Source: Rotaria socialis (Eukaryota; Rotifera; Eurotatoria; Philodinida; Philodinidae). Taken from it: a stretch of 64,000 nucleotides of DNA. Where the stretch lies: contig CAJNYU010002210.1 of the NCBI GenBank assembly GCA_905331475.1, positions 62,001-126,000 of the forward strand. The letters run 5' to 3'. Under the pieces are notes generated by a model. The model saw nothing but the letters and a program-made list of their open reading frames with translations. It searched no databases and was not told the DNA's origin. Made by a program: the position numbers and the translations under genes. This document shows, piece by piece, positions 12,862-24,565 of the stretch (positions are counted from its first letter, which is position 1; every line of letters begins with the position of its first letter).

Positions 12862-13660
12862 CTCCCTCGCGGACAAAATAAATAAAAAAAATGCTAATCT
12901 TATATTTTGCTCATGTTGTTTTTATAATATAATTAGAAATACAGGCGTGCATACCTATCTCTGCGCACTACACAATTGATGATGCAATTTGATTTCTTAC
13001 TTTACTGTTTTCCTGTTTTTTTTTGTTCTTTTAAGAAGAGTCAAAAATGAGGTATAGTAGCGATGCTGAATCTGTTCCAAAAGTAACGTAAAACGAGTGA
13101 ACGACGGAAACAAATTAGAAATGATAGCACAACAGTATAAGCGTCTCTATGCAGCACTTAGTAACTGAATATTTACTTACAACCACACAAAGCAGAGAGA
13201 ATTTGTGATGAGTTAAACGATCTTGATACACGTATGACAGTAGGGGTATCATAGAAATATATTTATTCCTCGAAAGCCGCTTAGACTAGAATGTCTCGAT
13301 CTTAACTGTAGAATATACGTGTAGGAAGAAGCATGATATATTAATTGGAACTCTAATCCGACTCAGTTTTCCCAAATTGATTGCATTATGTAGCCAACAT
13401 TTGAGCGCTTTAATCAAATATCTTAATCAAACCGTTTTAATATTAACTCTCAATGTCGATGAAAAAAATGGTTGTCATTTTTACAGTTTTCCAGAAAAAT
13501 AGTTAAATAGTAAACATAACAAAAATAGAAATCAAATTCCACCACCAGTTGTGTAGTGCGCAGAGATAGCTATGCACTCCTGTATTACTAATTATATTAT
13601 AAAACAGCAGGAGCAAAATATAAGATTGACATTTTTTAAATTTATTTTGTCCGAGGGAGA
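12862..13660. mobile_element. MITE with ~115-bp terminal inverted repeats, TA-flanked
   Basis: The left end (12862-12978) and the reverse complement of the right end (13546-13660) match over about 115 bases with few differences, including the shared blocks GGACAAAATAAAT, TCTTATATTTTGCTC, ATAATATAATTAG and TCTCTGCGCACTACACAA. The ends read CTCCCTCG...GAGGGAGA and sit between TA (12860-12861) and TA (13661-13662). This matches the TA target-site duplication of Tc1/mariner-class elements, and CTCCCTC is the terminus known from Stowaway MITEs. The ~570-bp interior has no transposase frame, so the element is non-autonomous. Confidence 0.75.
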
Positions 13661-13750
13661 TAGTATTTTCTACTTTAAACATGATCGAAAATAGAGACAG
13701 AGAAATAACTGATTAATTTATTGAATGTGCATACAATACAAAATAAATAA

Positions 13751-15101
13751 TTAAATACAACCACATGTTGTGGAATCAAATTCTGTAGTAAGTTCATATT
13801 TTTCAACTTTCGGATCAAATTCTTGATCAATGACAATAACCCATTTAATGATTTGTGTAGCTGCATCTTTAATAGCAAATTCATCTCGATGATCATGTTC
13901 GTGAATCATGCAACATGTATCATAATTTTCTTGCCATTCCATATGATGAACTAATACATACATCTCAGCATTGAATCTTAGATGGCTTCGAGTTATAACT
14001 TCTCGTTCAACTTTCAAGACTTTACCCATACGAATCTCAGCAATAATATGAGCACCACCTGAACTTTTTGCTTTTCCAATTGTGCCATCAATTGATCGAG
14101 CAAAATAAACTCCAGGACTAAGCCATCCATTTTTACCCGATCGAAAGTCACTATGAGCAATAGAAATGGTAGACGTCGGATCAGTTGTATGAAAACCAAT
14201 ATAATGAGTTTGATTATTTTCTTCTTTCGATTTCAAACAAAATAATTTACTATTTTTTGATGGAATAATCGCCGGTGGTTGTGGAATATCTCGCCAACGA
14301 TCTTGTGGTTGAAAATCACTTGAATGAAAAACAGCAATATGATCAAGTGTCCTCTTGTGACAAGGTTTATCACTATATGGTCGATTTCCTAACGTTCTTG
14401 AATCACGATATTCTCCAACCATATGATATGGTAAATATCGTTCATGTTTTTTTGATCGACAATGACAATGATTATCATGTTGCGGGCGATAATGCCACCG
14501 TACATAATAACGATAAAAATTCAAACAAAGCGTATTGAATATAAATGTTAATGAGAAAGTACAAATATCAGCAAGAGTTCCACAATTATTATCACCTGAT
14601 GGAGCTGTAGCATAGAGTCCAATAGCTAATTACAATAAGCAAAGTAAAAAATATAAATAATAAAGCAAAACGTACTTGAAATCGAAATCCTGGTCATGAT
14701 TCATAACAGGGACAATTGCAATCAGCTATTACAAATCGACGAAGTGCTTTGTTTTTAAATAATTTTGCGTAATGTACCTTTTGTATTTATTTCATCTGTT
14801 GTTTGACCCTTTTTTTATTACATACATTAATACAACAAGCGAATAGTTTCCATAAGATAACAAGAATAATAAGAGCCGTAAATAAACCAACTAAAGTAGG
14901 TATAATCGAACTAATCCAATCGATGATAAATGCACTAACGTACTTTTTGCTATATTCTTTTGGAACAACACCCTTGTTCGTAGAAAGTGGTGAAAAGAAA
15001 AGTGCTATATGTACAATAACAAAAATCATTTTCAGAAGATCAGTTAAAGCATGTAAATAGGGTAATTTTCGATAGAGCCACGAACAATGACAACAGCACA
15101 T
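13751..15101 (-). CDS. multi-pass membrane protein with C-terminal PARP/ART-like domain
   Basis: ATG 15099-15101 begins a Cys-rich N-terminus followed by at least two hydrophobic helices (IFVIVHIALFF; IIPTLVGLFTALIILVILW). The C-terminal 250 residues are soluble. CHCRSKKHERYLPYHMVGEYRDSRTLG leads into an ART-like core: HYIGFHTTD (candidate His), NGWLSPGVYFARS (candidate Tyr) and GAHIIAEIRMGKVLKVE. This resembles PARP-like Gig2-type domains; activity is not shown. One frame-keeping splice model is 15101-14826, 14777-14708, 14625-13751 (406 residues). The first intron (48 nt, GTATGT...AAAAG) is convincing. The second (82 nt, donor GTTATG) is needed to avoid a TGA at 14694-14696 and a frame change near 14626. 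Its skipped DNA encodes another plausible membrane helix, so decay of the gene is a real alternative. A MITE lies about 90 bases past the stop. Confidence 0.65.
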
Positions 15102-16483
15102 CTTGAATGAAAATTTCTACACAAATGAGTATATTTTTGTTTCTTTTTATCTGCTACAATCACTTCAAGATTAAGACAGCTAATGTATGTCGTCAAAGTA
15201 AACGAATTCTTCAAGAATTTCAAGGATGCCGCTGAAATTTTTAACATAAAATTGGTATTGTTCTCTGACAAAAGTAAGAACTAAATTAAAATTGATAGAA
15301 CTTTTTCTTCATAAGATCTAAATTTTATTATTTTTACGTAAACTAAAAATGAGATTAATATATTGACAATTTGTGATTGTGATTAACAAAAAATGCTTTA
15401 TTTATCTGTTTTACTTGAAAACAAATATCAGAATTGTCAAAAGACTTCTATCTGTTATGATCCATAATTATCAGTGCCTTTTTTTGAAAAATATTAAATA
15501 GATGAGAGTAAATGTTTCTAACGTAAACTGTTTTTGTTGATCAATTCGTGAAAATTCTTTACAATAAAATATGTTTAGTTTTTACTTTTAAAAATAAATC
15601 TAATGCCAATGCTTAAAAAGAATTACTTTAGAAAATAAAATGCAATCAATAGAATTTAATTATTAAAATAATCTTACAGTTTCGTCTCAGAACAAGATTA
15701 GTGTACATATTGAAAAGAAAAACTCCGTCTATGTTACACATTAATTAGCATCATTTCTCTAAAGAATTCTTTATCGAATAAAAAATGATACATTTCATTT
15801 TTTGTTTATTTGAAAAGCCTAATAAACATAAAATAAGACAGAAGGAAAATTAATCATTCTTTGAACTGTATCAAACACTTCAAAGTGCATGATTACTTTT
15901 GGACAAAAATCTTCTATATAGTTTAAAGTATGAACTCCATGTTAATTATCCATATATGCGTTTGTTCAAGTGTAGAGATACAAAAAGAAATGAATCTTTC
16001 TAAAAAAAAGCGTGTTACTGATCATTTAACATTAGTTTGTCCTAAAAAAAGATTTCTCTTTGTATCAGTTATTGTTCATTCATTTATTTGTTTGTTTGTT
16101 TTCTCAAGTTATTTATAACTAAGTAGATAAAAATCGAACAAACTTTTCATGTCATATTATTCAGATCAATAACAAAAGAAAAACGAAATGTGTCGAATTC
16201 TTTCTTCAGAAAGATTTCGTTTTTTTTTACTTGAGATTTAAATTTCTATAAAGTTACTTTTAATATGAATATTCCTCTTAAAAACTAAAACTATTTCCTT
16301 TTTCAAACCAATTCTACACGGTTGCAATGCTAACTCATTTATTTATTATTTAATTATACTGAAAAAGAGAAAATAATCAGTATACGTATATATATTTTAT
16401 GTCAAATTTTAACATTTAAGTTCAAATCGCTTAGAAAAATTGATTCATTAGCTAAACTGCAAAATACTATTCATACAAGTAAT
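15102..16483. other. intergenic, nothing recognised
   Basis: AT-rich DNA upstream of the ART-like gene. The frame at 15930-16118 (+) has no recognisable feature. The ART-like gene promoter probably lies near 15102-15300. Confidence 0.5.
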
Positions 16484-16827
16484 ATCCCTAGTGGAACTTT
16501 TTTATTCATGCGCTTGCAAGACTTAAGCTCAAGATGTATCCATAGCGCATGACTTTCTCACTCAAGACAAACGCTTCAATGTTTGCATGAGTTACAAAAA
16601 AGATGCAACTATAATTTTTTATTAAAAGTTGAGTTATTGTGAATGTAAAATTGAAAAAAATAAGTTGGAAAAGTTCTTTAATAACAGAAACGCTTAGATA
16701 AACATTCAAGCTCATGAACAAGAAGTTTAAGAACTTGAGCTCACCGAAAGGGTACATGGTTCTTGACTTTCTGGATCAAGAAAGTCAAGAATTGCATGCG
16801 CTTGCAAAAAAAAGTTCGACTAGGGAT
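16484..16827. mobile_element. small MITE with CCCTAGT termini
   Basis: The left terminus ATCCCTAGTGGAACTTTTTT (16484-16503) is matched in inverted orientation by the right terminus AAAAAAAGTTCGACTAGGGAT (16807-16827). The ~340-bp interior contains further nested inverted repeats, such as TTGACTTTCT/AGAAAGTCAA around 16762-16787. The motif ATGCGCTTGCAA occurs directly repeated near both ends (about 16508 and 16796). There is no coding capacity; the short frames across it are repeat-derived. Confidence 0.55.
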
Positions 16828-17015
16828 GTGTTAGTTATTAGAAAAAATAAACAAATATTGTCAGAAGAGAGAAATGCACAAGTTTGCATTTACGACATTT
16901 GACAAAGAAAGAAAAAAAAATGAACGAAGGACACCATTGAAACGTATTTTAGACATTTTCTTTTTGGTTTTCATTGGCATTGAATTAAATTAATTTTATT
17001 GAGATATCAACAAAA

Positions 17016-17075
17016 ATGATTCAATACATTTTATTATCTATTTATTTATCATGTGTGTTGTCTATTTGAAAATAT

Positions 17076-17118
<43 letters not shown>

Positions 17119-17508
17119 CTTAGTGTCCATGTCTTTAACAAATGGTATTACTTGTACAGTATGTTCTAGTGAAACAAGTTCAGCTTGTGCCGATCCATTT
17201 GATTCATCAAATGCATCATTTCTACAATTATCAGGTTATAATTACTGTCAAGTAAGTCAATCTATTCGAATTTCGAATTATTACTTTTCAAATTGTTAAA
17301 TCAACAGAAAAATGTTTTTGCGAATGGTCTTATTACGAGATTTGGTGAGTCGACCTGTTTAACATCGAATCTTCGTGGCATTACTACTGCTTATTGTTGT
17401 TCGAATCGCGACAATTGTAATTATGCAGTAAAACTCAGATCATCTTTGTCTATGAGCATATCATTTATCATTAGTTTTATGTTTTTTATCAAATTTGTTT
17501 TTCATTGA
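17016..17508 (+). CDS. Ly6/uPAR-like three-finger GPI-anchored protein
   Basis: Three exons, 17016-17052, 17124-17251, 17308-17508, give 121 residues with frame kept. The first exon and the start of the second encode a hydrophobic signal peptide (MIQYILLSIYLS). The mature part begins ITCTVCSSETSSAC and ends with AYCCSNRDNCN, the CC...DNCN signature of the Ly6/uPAR fold. A hydrophobic C-terminus (about 20 residues, SISFIISFMFFIKFVF) after a Ser-rich stretch fits a GPI-attachment signal. Such proteins sit on the outer cell surface and often modulate ion channels or receptors; the partner is unknown. The first intron is made largely of a TTTA microsatellite. The donor at 17053 was chosen because it is the only nearby GT in the right phase. 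Confidence 0.75.
17074..17120. repeat. (TTTA)n microsatellite in an intron
   Basis: About eleven copies of TTTA between the donor at 17053 and the acceptor ending at 17123. It forms most of the first intron of the Ly6-like gene, so its length is likely to vary between alleles. Confidence 0.85.
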
Positions 17509-18985
17509 ATTATTTTCTGGATACAAAAAAAGATTCTCTTATAGTTTGGGCAACAACAACAAGAAAAAAATATCTTTTTTGTTGCTATATCTAACATTGA
17601 AATAAATTTCTTTTTCAATTTTATATATAAATGTGCTTCTCTTGGTTGTTGATTTAAAAGAAAGAAAAAAAGACGGTTGCTACCAAAGAGCAAAAAGAAA
17701 CAGAACAGCACAAACTCAAAATCTTATACGTAGTAAATATATGAAATATTTTTTCTCTTATTCAACAAACATAATTTCTAATGGCCAAAATCTAACGATA
17801 AGTCACATCTTTAAATTAGATAGAAACACAGATAAACAGATAATGCTTATAAGAAATTACATGAAATAATCGATTTATTGTGATCAGTTTTATTCATATT
17901 CAAAAAGTCATTGTAGTTTCTTGTCTTTCTATTCTTTAAGATTCTATTCTGTTTTCTCTCTAGAATTCCTGAAGAGTTTCACAGATATTAGTTCTTTCTT
18001 TACAATTATGTTTGATATACTTTACTCGAACGAACGTAATAAAGGCATATGAATTTGAGAATCATAAAAGTAGATACAGATAAAATTTGAATAGAAAACT
18101 TAATGATCAATCGAATTGAACTGTTTTGCATGATTTTTACAAGAGAATTCGTTTTCTAAAATTAACCTTATAAAATGAAGCTATTCTAACGATAGTAGGT
18201 GAGAACAGATATTTTTCATTATCTTTGATATGTTTACGAGTTTCTTGTATATTTTTATTCGATTGCATATCGAACTGGGAAATGACTTTAGCAGTTAGTT
18301 GAAGTTATATGTACGTAATATACATGTATCGAACTACCAGGATGATAATATCGAGCTTCATGTTAATTAAACTGTAAATAATAAAACTAGTTGATTGATT
18401 TAATAGATCAGATTTCATCTGATCCATAACTATTTTTTCTATTTCTTTTAAATACATGGAAAACAATTCCTCAATTCGTTCATTTCATTTTTGTTTCTTT
18501 CTGAAATATTATAAGTGATTTTGTTTTCTGAAAAAGCAGGAAAATTATTAAACAGTAATTAAAATTAAAATAATTATTTATATCTATGAAAAGAATTTAT
18601 CAGTATTTATAATTTGCAATAATTTCGACCCAATCAAAATATGCATGATATTATTTTATTTTCTTAACGATTTAATTCAATCATCAGACAGAAAACAGAT
18701 AAAGATAAAGATAAAAATTATTAAAGGATTTCTCAATTATTTAATAAAAATATTTATTCGGAGAGTTAATTTAATATTAATATGAAATATAAAAGCACAA
18801 CATAAGATAGATTTCAAAATAAAATGAAAACTTTTCAAGTTTACAAAAACTCATTTATGACAAATAAAGATAATTTGTCTATCATTCGTATATTTTTGCT
18901 AAGCTGTAATTTAATAATTCTACTCTCTAAAAACTGATTGAACGAATACAAATGAAGATGTCTTATTGTTGACAAATAAAGAAAT
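17509..18985. other. intergenic between convergent genes
   Basis: About 1.5 kb of AT-rich DNA with no coding frame of protein-like composition and no clear repeat. Confidence 0.5.
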
Positions 18986-20395
18986 TCAACAATAATCATG
19001 AATATAAATATGCTCAGTTGTTCTGATAACAAATTGTTGTTGTGTCCAATGAGTAATATTAAATGGTTTCGTTGAATAATTATAAATTTTTTTATTTGTT
19101 TCCCCATTATTCAATATTTGAATTAATCTATGATTATAAGAATCTACAATAATCCAATGAATGCCATTTATATTCGAACATCGATAAGCCCATCCTTTGC
19201 CAAGATCAACTGAATAAATTAATTGAAAAGATTTAATTAAACGAATTTGAAAATAGCTTTGATTAATTGTATCATTTTCAATAATTAATCCAATATAAGT
19301 CTCATTTGATTTAATATCATTAATAATATCATTTTCTTGAAAACTAATTGCTGATTGCCATCGTTTATTTAGATGTATTGATGGCAAAAGATTGTATTCA
19401 ACAATAAGCGGATTTTCACCAAAAGTTGAAATAAATAATGTTTTATTTGATGATGTTCCACGTTCCCATCGATAATTATTTATTATATTTATTGGACATA
19501 ATTCTAATGATATCATATTTTCATCAAGAGTATAAATTTCTTTTGGTGTTATTAAAATAAACCGAGAAAGAATTTTCGACCAACAAAGATCTTTTATTCC
19601 AATATTTAAAAATGATTTTCTATTAATAATTCTTAAAGATTGATCAATTAAAGATAGATTTGATTTTTCACTAATTAATAAATTTGTTTCATTTGATGCT
19701 AACGAATACCAATTATCAGATTGAACTTTTAAATATTGTTTTGCACTTTCGTAATAAACTAAAGAATTATTTTCTAAGTCAATCTTATTTGAATTCAATG
19801 GTGAAAATGAATTTAAATCAGAAGTTAATTCATTTTTTGATGACGAAGAACTAAAAAGATCTTTTAATAATGGTGGAGAAGAATCAACTTTTAAATCATA
19901 AATTAAAGATTCAATATTAATTAATGAATTATCGATTTTTAATGGAAAAATTTTCAATTGAATTTGTTCTAATTCATTAAGTTGTTCATGAATTGTTTCT
20001 ATTTTATGTTTAGCCCAATCAATATAGTCTATTGAAGCATCAGGATCACAACTTAATGTAGCAATTGTTCTTTGAGATTGAGCAATTTCTTCTTTTATTA
20101 TTCTTATATATTCATCTTGTTTCGATTTGCAGAACTTATCAATTGTTTCATGAGCTTCATAACGCCATTCTTCTAAGGTTTTTATAAATTGTGATTTACT
20201 TATAACAAAATTATTTAATCGATTTGAAATTTCATAAATATCATCAACTAAACATAATGATGATTCAATATTACGACATTGATCAGCATGTTCGTTTAAA
20301 TGATGAATACAAATATTCTGTTCACATGAGTTACATTTGCTAGCAGTTTCTCTTATACATTTATCGACAATGCATCTAGTTTTCGAAATTGACAT
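18986..20395 (-). CDS. B-box-type zinc finger, coiled coil and propeller-like C-terminal domain
   Basis: Intronless, 469 residues from ATG 20393-20395. The Cys/His cluster at the N-terminus (RCIVDKC...CNSCEQNICIHHLNEHADQC) is a single B-box-type zinc finger. A charged helical stretch (about 45-160: KTLEEWRYEAHETIDKF, KHKIETIHEQLNELEQIQLK) is probably coiled coil. A Ser-rich linker and a C-terminal half of beta-propeller character follow, with recurring strands such as IKDLCWSKILSRFILIT and GWAYRCSNINGIHWIIVD. The layout is that of a TRIM protein lacking the RING, so it is probably a scaffold. The C-terminal half looks related to the one in the TIR gene at 57.3-58.9 kb: both have KDL-x-W, FI-x-LT-x-K-x-IY and an EYNLP-like segment in the same order. 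Confidence 0.7.
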   Translation of the reverse strand: MSISKTRCIVDKCIRETASKCNSCEQNICIHHLNEHADQCRNIESSLCLVDDIYEISNRLNNFVISKSQFIKTLEEWRYEAHETIDKFCKSKQDEYIRIIKEEIAQSQRTIATLSCDPDASIDYIDWAKHKIETIHEQLNELEQIQLKIFPLKIDNSLINIESLIYDLKVDSSPPLLKDLFSSSSSKNELTSDLNSFSPLNSNKIDLENNSLVYYESAKQYLKVQSDNWYSLASNETNLLISEKSNLSLIDQSLRIINRKSFLNIGIKDLCWSKILSRFILITPKEIYTLDENMISLELCPINIINNYRWERGTSSNKTLFISTFGENPLIVEYNLLPSIHLNKRWQSAISFQENDIINDIKSNETYIGLIIENDTINQSYFQIRLIKSFQLIYSVDLGKGWAYRCSNINGIHWIIVDSYNHRLIQILNNGETNKKIYNYSTKPFNITHWTQQQFVIRTTEHIYIHDYC

Positions 20396-22652
20396 TTGAT
20401 TTTTATTCAATAGGAATTGAGTTTAGTAAAATAAAATAAGAAAAGAATAATTTCTGTTATTTGTCCGAATAGAATTTTACATAAAAGTAAATCATTTTTG
20501 TCCTTCTTCTATACGAACTGATGAAACAAAAATTCTTTGAGAGCAACTAAAAGAAAAAAAAACAGAAGACACACAAACACGCACCTCCGCTACTACTTAA
20601 TAATGAAGTGAAATCATTGATAGACTTTTATTTCTTTACATTAATATGATTATTAAAATATAATAGTATCAGATGAAAGAAAATTAATGTTCATTACACT
20701 CGAAAATAGTATTCATTTCTCCAATATTGATAGATTATTGGTGTTCTGTTAAATTAATTAATTAATATCAATTTTTCTAATAAAACGAACAACAAGAAGT
20801 AGTCAACTGTCATTATAATTATTTAAAAAGAGAAGAAAAAAAATCATGACTATTCATTTGAATCTCTTTTAAAAAATTTCTTCACCATAATAATATGGAA
20901 TTCGCCACCAATGAATTAAAGAACAAAGTAAATGACAAAAAAGTAATCAATCATTTTAACAAGCGATTAAATACGATTTTTGTATCATAATCGCAATGAA
21001 ATCCGATAAAATCACTGATTTTATTACAAAATAAGATTAATCATGATTTTCAGGACATGGATAACTAGAACACTAGCGAAGGAAAATATCATGTTAGTTC
21101 AATATTGCTTTTGTTTAATTGTTTTGCAGAGTTTGGCAATATGTTTTCAGGATTATTTTCAATAATGTTACTTTCTTTTGTAGCTTCCAATGTTATGTCT
21201 TTCAAGAACGAATTTTTCATTCGAATTACTTTACGTGCAAAGAAATGATTGTAAATTCAAGAAAACTTTTATCTCTATTTTCGTCTACTGTAAATTTTGT
21301 TAATTATATTCTTATTTTTCGAATGTTTTAAATGATTGAATTTGAATGTATCAATAATTTGATGTTAATATACGTATATCATCATAGGAGTTACCTAGTT
21401 GTTAAATATTGAATTTCTTTCGATCAGTGTCTTGTTTCAATTTCATCGGTGTAGATAAAAAGATCATCGTCTTTCATTACTATTATCTTTATTTATTGTT
21501 TTACAGAAAACAAAGAGTTACATTTTTATAAGTATTGAATGTTTTTATTTTATAAAATTAGCATAGTTTTCGTGTTTTGATTTATTCTCCTTATGGAAGG
21601 GCATTATAAATTTCATTGTTGGTTGTATTAACCTTTTGCTATTATGCTGTGAACTGGTTTAGACTAGAGATGCTCATCACGACTGAGAATCTAACACTGC
21701 AGTGTCGCCACGAACATTTATACTTGATGAGAACGTATTACACGTATACTCAACTAATATCCAGGAGATACTCGTTTCACGGGAATTGCCTTGATTTTCA
21801 TGGCACGCGTAAACGCGGCAAGATTGTTAATAATTAATTGAAAAGTTTCCTTAGTTAATATATTTCTTATTTTTATGGGCTAAATATGATCGATCATATA
21901 TATTCTTTGAACATTGTTTTTTTGGGTCAACAAACTGTACGTTTTGATACAATCATGTTAACCGACTACTTTCAGTTTCTATTTTGTGTGTTTGATGAGT
22001 TATTAAATCAAGGGGGGAAGTGCTGGCACTTAGCACTGAGATGTCAGGATGCTAGGTGCAAGCACTTATCCTCTTGTATTAAACTCTCTTTGATCAATTG
22101 TTTTTTTACAGTTTAATTCTAAGTTTAATGTATTTACATTTCCAAAGTTAAACTATAGGTTATAAGTACTCCAATTTTGTGCTCTAAATATATCTTGCAT
22201 GTTCTTTCATTCAAACGTGTTTGTCACCATTTATTTCGCATATATATATATTGAGTAGCAGTCTTGATTAATAAGACAAAATTTTTGACAGATCATTATA
22301 TCCTTTAATTTAAATAATAATTAGTCGAATTTAAATGTGAATCAAAGTTTATTTGAAATTGATATGAAAATAATTTACTCTTAATGTAAGAATAAGAATA
22401 TATGAATCCAAAAAGAAATATTCAAAACGGTTCTTTTTTCAGAAAACAAATGTTTTTCGAAGAAATCTATCAATGATCGATTAAAATCTAATTATTGAAC
22501 ATCTTCTTAGATAAGACGAATAACAAATTATAGAGAGCTATTTTATTGTTATTATGAATTTTTATTTAACACATCAAGATTTCGAGAAAACAAAACACAT
22601 TAAAAATGAATTTCAACAAAATTCTTCTTCAGTAATTATTATCAATTTACTT
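20396..22652. other. intergenic
   Basis: About 2.26 kb without a convincing gene. Frames at 21616-21837 and 21886-22116 (+) lack motifs. The one structured element is the hairpin at 22009-22076, listed separately. Confidence 0.5.
22009..22076. repeat. 68-nt imperfect inverted repeat (hairpin)
   Basis: The arm 22009-22034 (CAAGGGGGGAAGTGCTGGCACTTAGC) pairs with 22051-22076, whose reverse complement differs at about five of 26 positions; the loop is 16 nt. It is locally GC-rich in an AT-rich spacer. The shape and size fit a microRNA-precursor-like stem or a tiny MITE. The sequence alone does not separate these. Confidence 0.55.
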
Positions 22653-24152
22653 CTAGGAATCATCGTCAAACATACTTTTCTCTGTGCGATAAAATGAAGG
22701 TCTATATGCTAAATTAAGATCATCATGTTCAGAATTTTCCGTGAATGATTTCGAACTAGACGATTGAACATGAGCATCACTAGGCAGTGAAATACGATTG
22801 ATAGAAGTATTGTTGGTTTTATCTGAAGAGGGAGAAGAATGAGTATCGGCGATTCGAGTCTTAGAATTTCTCTTCGCATTTTCAGATTGATTATTAATTG
22901 CATTAGTCTCAGAAGAACTTGACTGAGCTGTTGCTGCTGCACTAATAGTTCGCTGAATTTTTTTCTCTGATAATTTTGCATTATCGTTTGATGTCGTTGT
23001 TGGAGAAACATTTTCATTTTTAGAGTGACTCGATGTAATTTGACTTCCTTGAAAGTAAAGCCATTCACCCATAGAAATTATTAAATCACGAGCATAAAGC
23101 TTTTCTAACCATTCTTTTGGAATATTTTTATATCCATAATAGGCTCCGGCTAGTTGACCGTAAATAGCTGCTGTTGTATCGGTATCATCACCAAGGTTAA
23201 CAGCAGCAAGAGCACCTTTTTCGAACGAATCACCATCAGACCAGAAAGCCCATAAAGCAGCTTCTAGAGCACTAACAATATAACCTTTACCTCGAATACC
23301 CTGTTCGTATCCACCCCTATTTTTATCTTTCTTATATGATCCTGCACAAATATTTAAAATATCATTATCGAGAGGTTTCTCACCGAACCATAATTTTTGT
23401 TTTTGATAAAAATCGTTATCAAGTAGTTTTTCTTTCGAGAAGCCATTGACTGCACCAATAATCAATGCTGCATAATAACGACATGCATCAATTGCTTTTC
23501 TATTTGCATGCGTGAGATCAGCACTAAGACCAGCATTTTCAATTGCATTTTTCGGTGTTTTATAAAAGAATAATGGCACAGGAGCAAGACGCATAAGAGC
23601 TCCATTACCAGCAGCATCTTTATCACCACAATAGATGTTAAAATTGTTGATGCGCTCAACAGAATCCAGTGTTAATGTATCGACTTCGTTCTCGCTTCGA
23701 CAACGATAGTGTATCTTGAGAATTTTCTGACGATCAGAAAATTCTTTAAGAGATTGACGTGTTGCCTGTCCAATATCGAAGCAACGTCCTGTTGATGAAA
23801 AATATCCATATTTGTGCCACCATTTATAACGAATCATTTGATCATAAGGATTGAAACTATTATGAGTAATTAATGACGAAGCCAGGCATAATGCCATTGA
23901 TGTATCATCCGTCCATTTTCCTGCTTCAAGGCCCCATGTACCTCCCCCTTCCATCGTACGAACTGGATTAACAGCAAGATATTGTTGTGGACGAAATTCT
24001 ACACTAGCTCCAAGAGCATCACCAATAGCAAGACCTACGAGAGAACCAACCACTCTATCACAGATGTCATTTTGTACATTAATACGAGGTATTTTTTCCA
24101 AATTAATATCATGTGGAAGAACTTTATCACAGGGCGGTGGAAACTTTAACAT
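22653..24152 (-). CDS. ADP-ribosylglycohydrolase (DraG/ARH family), paralogue 1
   Basis: Removes ADP-ribose from proteins or hydrolyses ADP-ribose derivatives; family knowledge is a di-Mg2+ active site. Intronless, 499 residues from ATG 24150-24152. The all-helical domain spans about 28-370: GSLVGLAIGDALGASVEF, then the metal-binding TDDTSMAL, GNGALMRLAPVP, THANRKAIDACRYYAALI, GKGYIVSALEAALWAFW and the second metal motif NLGDDTDTTAA with QLAGAYYGY. All expected acidic residues are present, so the enzyme is probably active. The final ~120 residues are a Ser/Asn/Thr-rich disordered tail absent from the neighbouring paralogue, ending in Asp residues. The gene lies just downstream of the second copy on the same strand (about 413 bases apart), which shows tandem duplication. 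Confidence 0.92.
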   Translation of the reverse strand: MLKFPPPCDKVLPHDINLEKIPRINVQNDICDRVVGSLVGLAIGDALGASVEFRPQQYLAVNPVRTMEGGGTWGLEAGKWTDDTSMALCLASSLITHNSFNPYDQMIRYKWWHKYGYFSSTGRCFDIGQATRQSLKEFSDRQKILKIHYRCRSENEVDTLTLDSVERINNFNIYCGDKDAAGNGALMRLAPVPLFFYKTPKNAIENAGLSADLTHANRKAIDACRYYAALIIGAVNGFSKEKLLDNDFYQKQKLWFGEKPLDNDILNICAGSYKKDKNRGGYEQGIRGKGYIVSALEAALWAFWSDGDSFEKGALAAVNLGDDTDTTAAIYGQLAGAYYGYKNIPKEWLEKLYARDLIISMGEWLYFQGSQITSSHSKNENVSPTTTSNDNAKLSEKKIQRTISAAATAQSSSSETNAINNQSENAKRNSKTRIADTHSSPSSDKTNNTSINRISLPSDAHVQSSSSKSFTENSEHDDLNLAYRPSFYRTEKSMFDDDS

Positions 24153-24565
24153 GATAAAGATCTAAGAATTTTAAAACAATCTAGAAAAGAAACATTATTG
24201 CATTTAGACAGAAGACTTTTACAATGTAAGTTATTTTTGGTCACCATGGTAAATGAAAGAAGCAAATAATCTTCATTCATTGCTTTAAAGTATATTGTAC
24301 GAACTCACCTTTGTATGATGCCCATGTTTTCAATAATTTAATCTTGGCAAATTTCGAATGAATAAACACTGATGTACTTCTTTTATGAAATTAGAAATTC
24401 AATAAAACTGAGTTTAATATCAAATGAATTCATCAGTTTTCAATCTTAAACACGAATGTTCCCAGAAAAAACAGTATAAGACAATAATATAATTTTTTTT
24501 ATTAAGTTTGATAAAATACAAAACAGACTATGTAAAATTAAAATATAATGTCATATTCTACCTTT

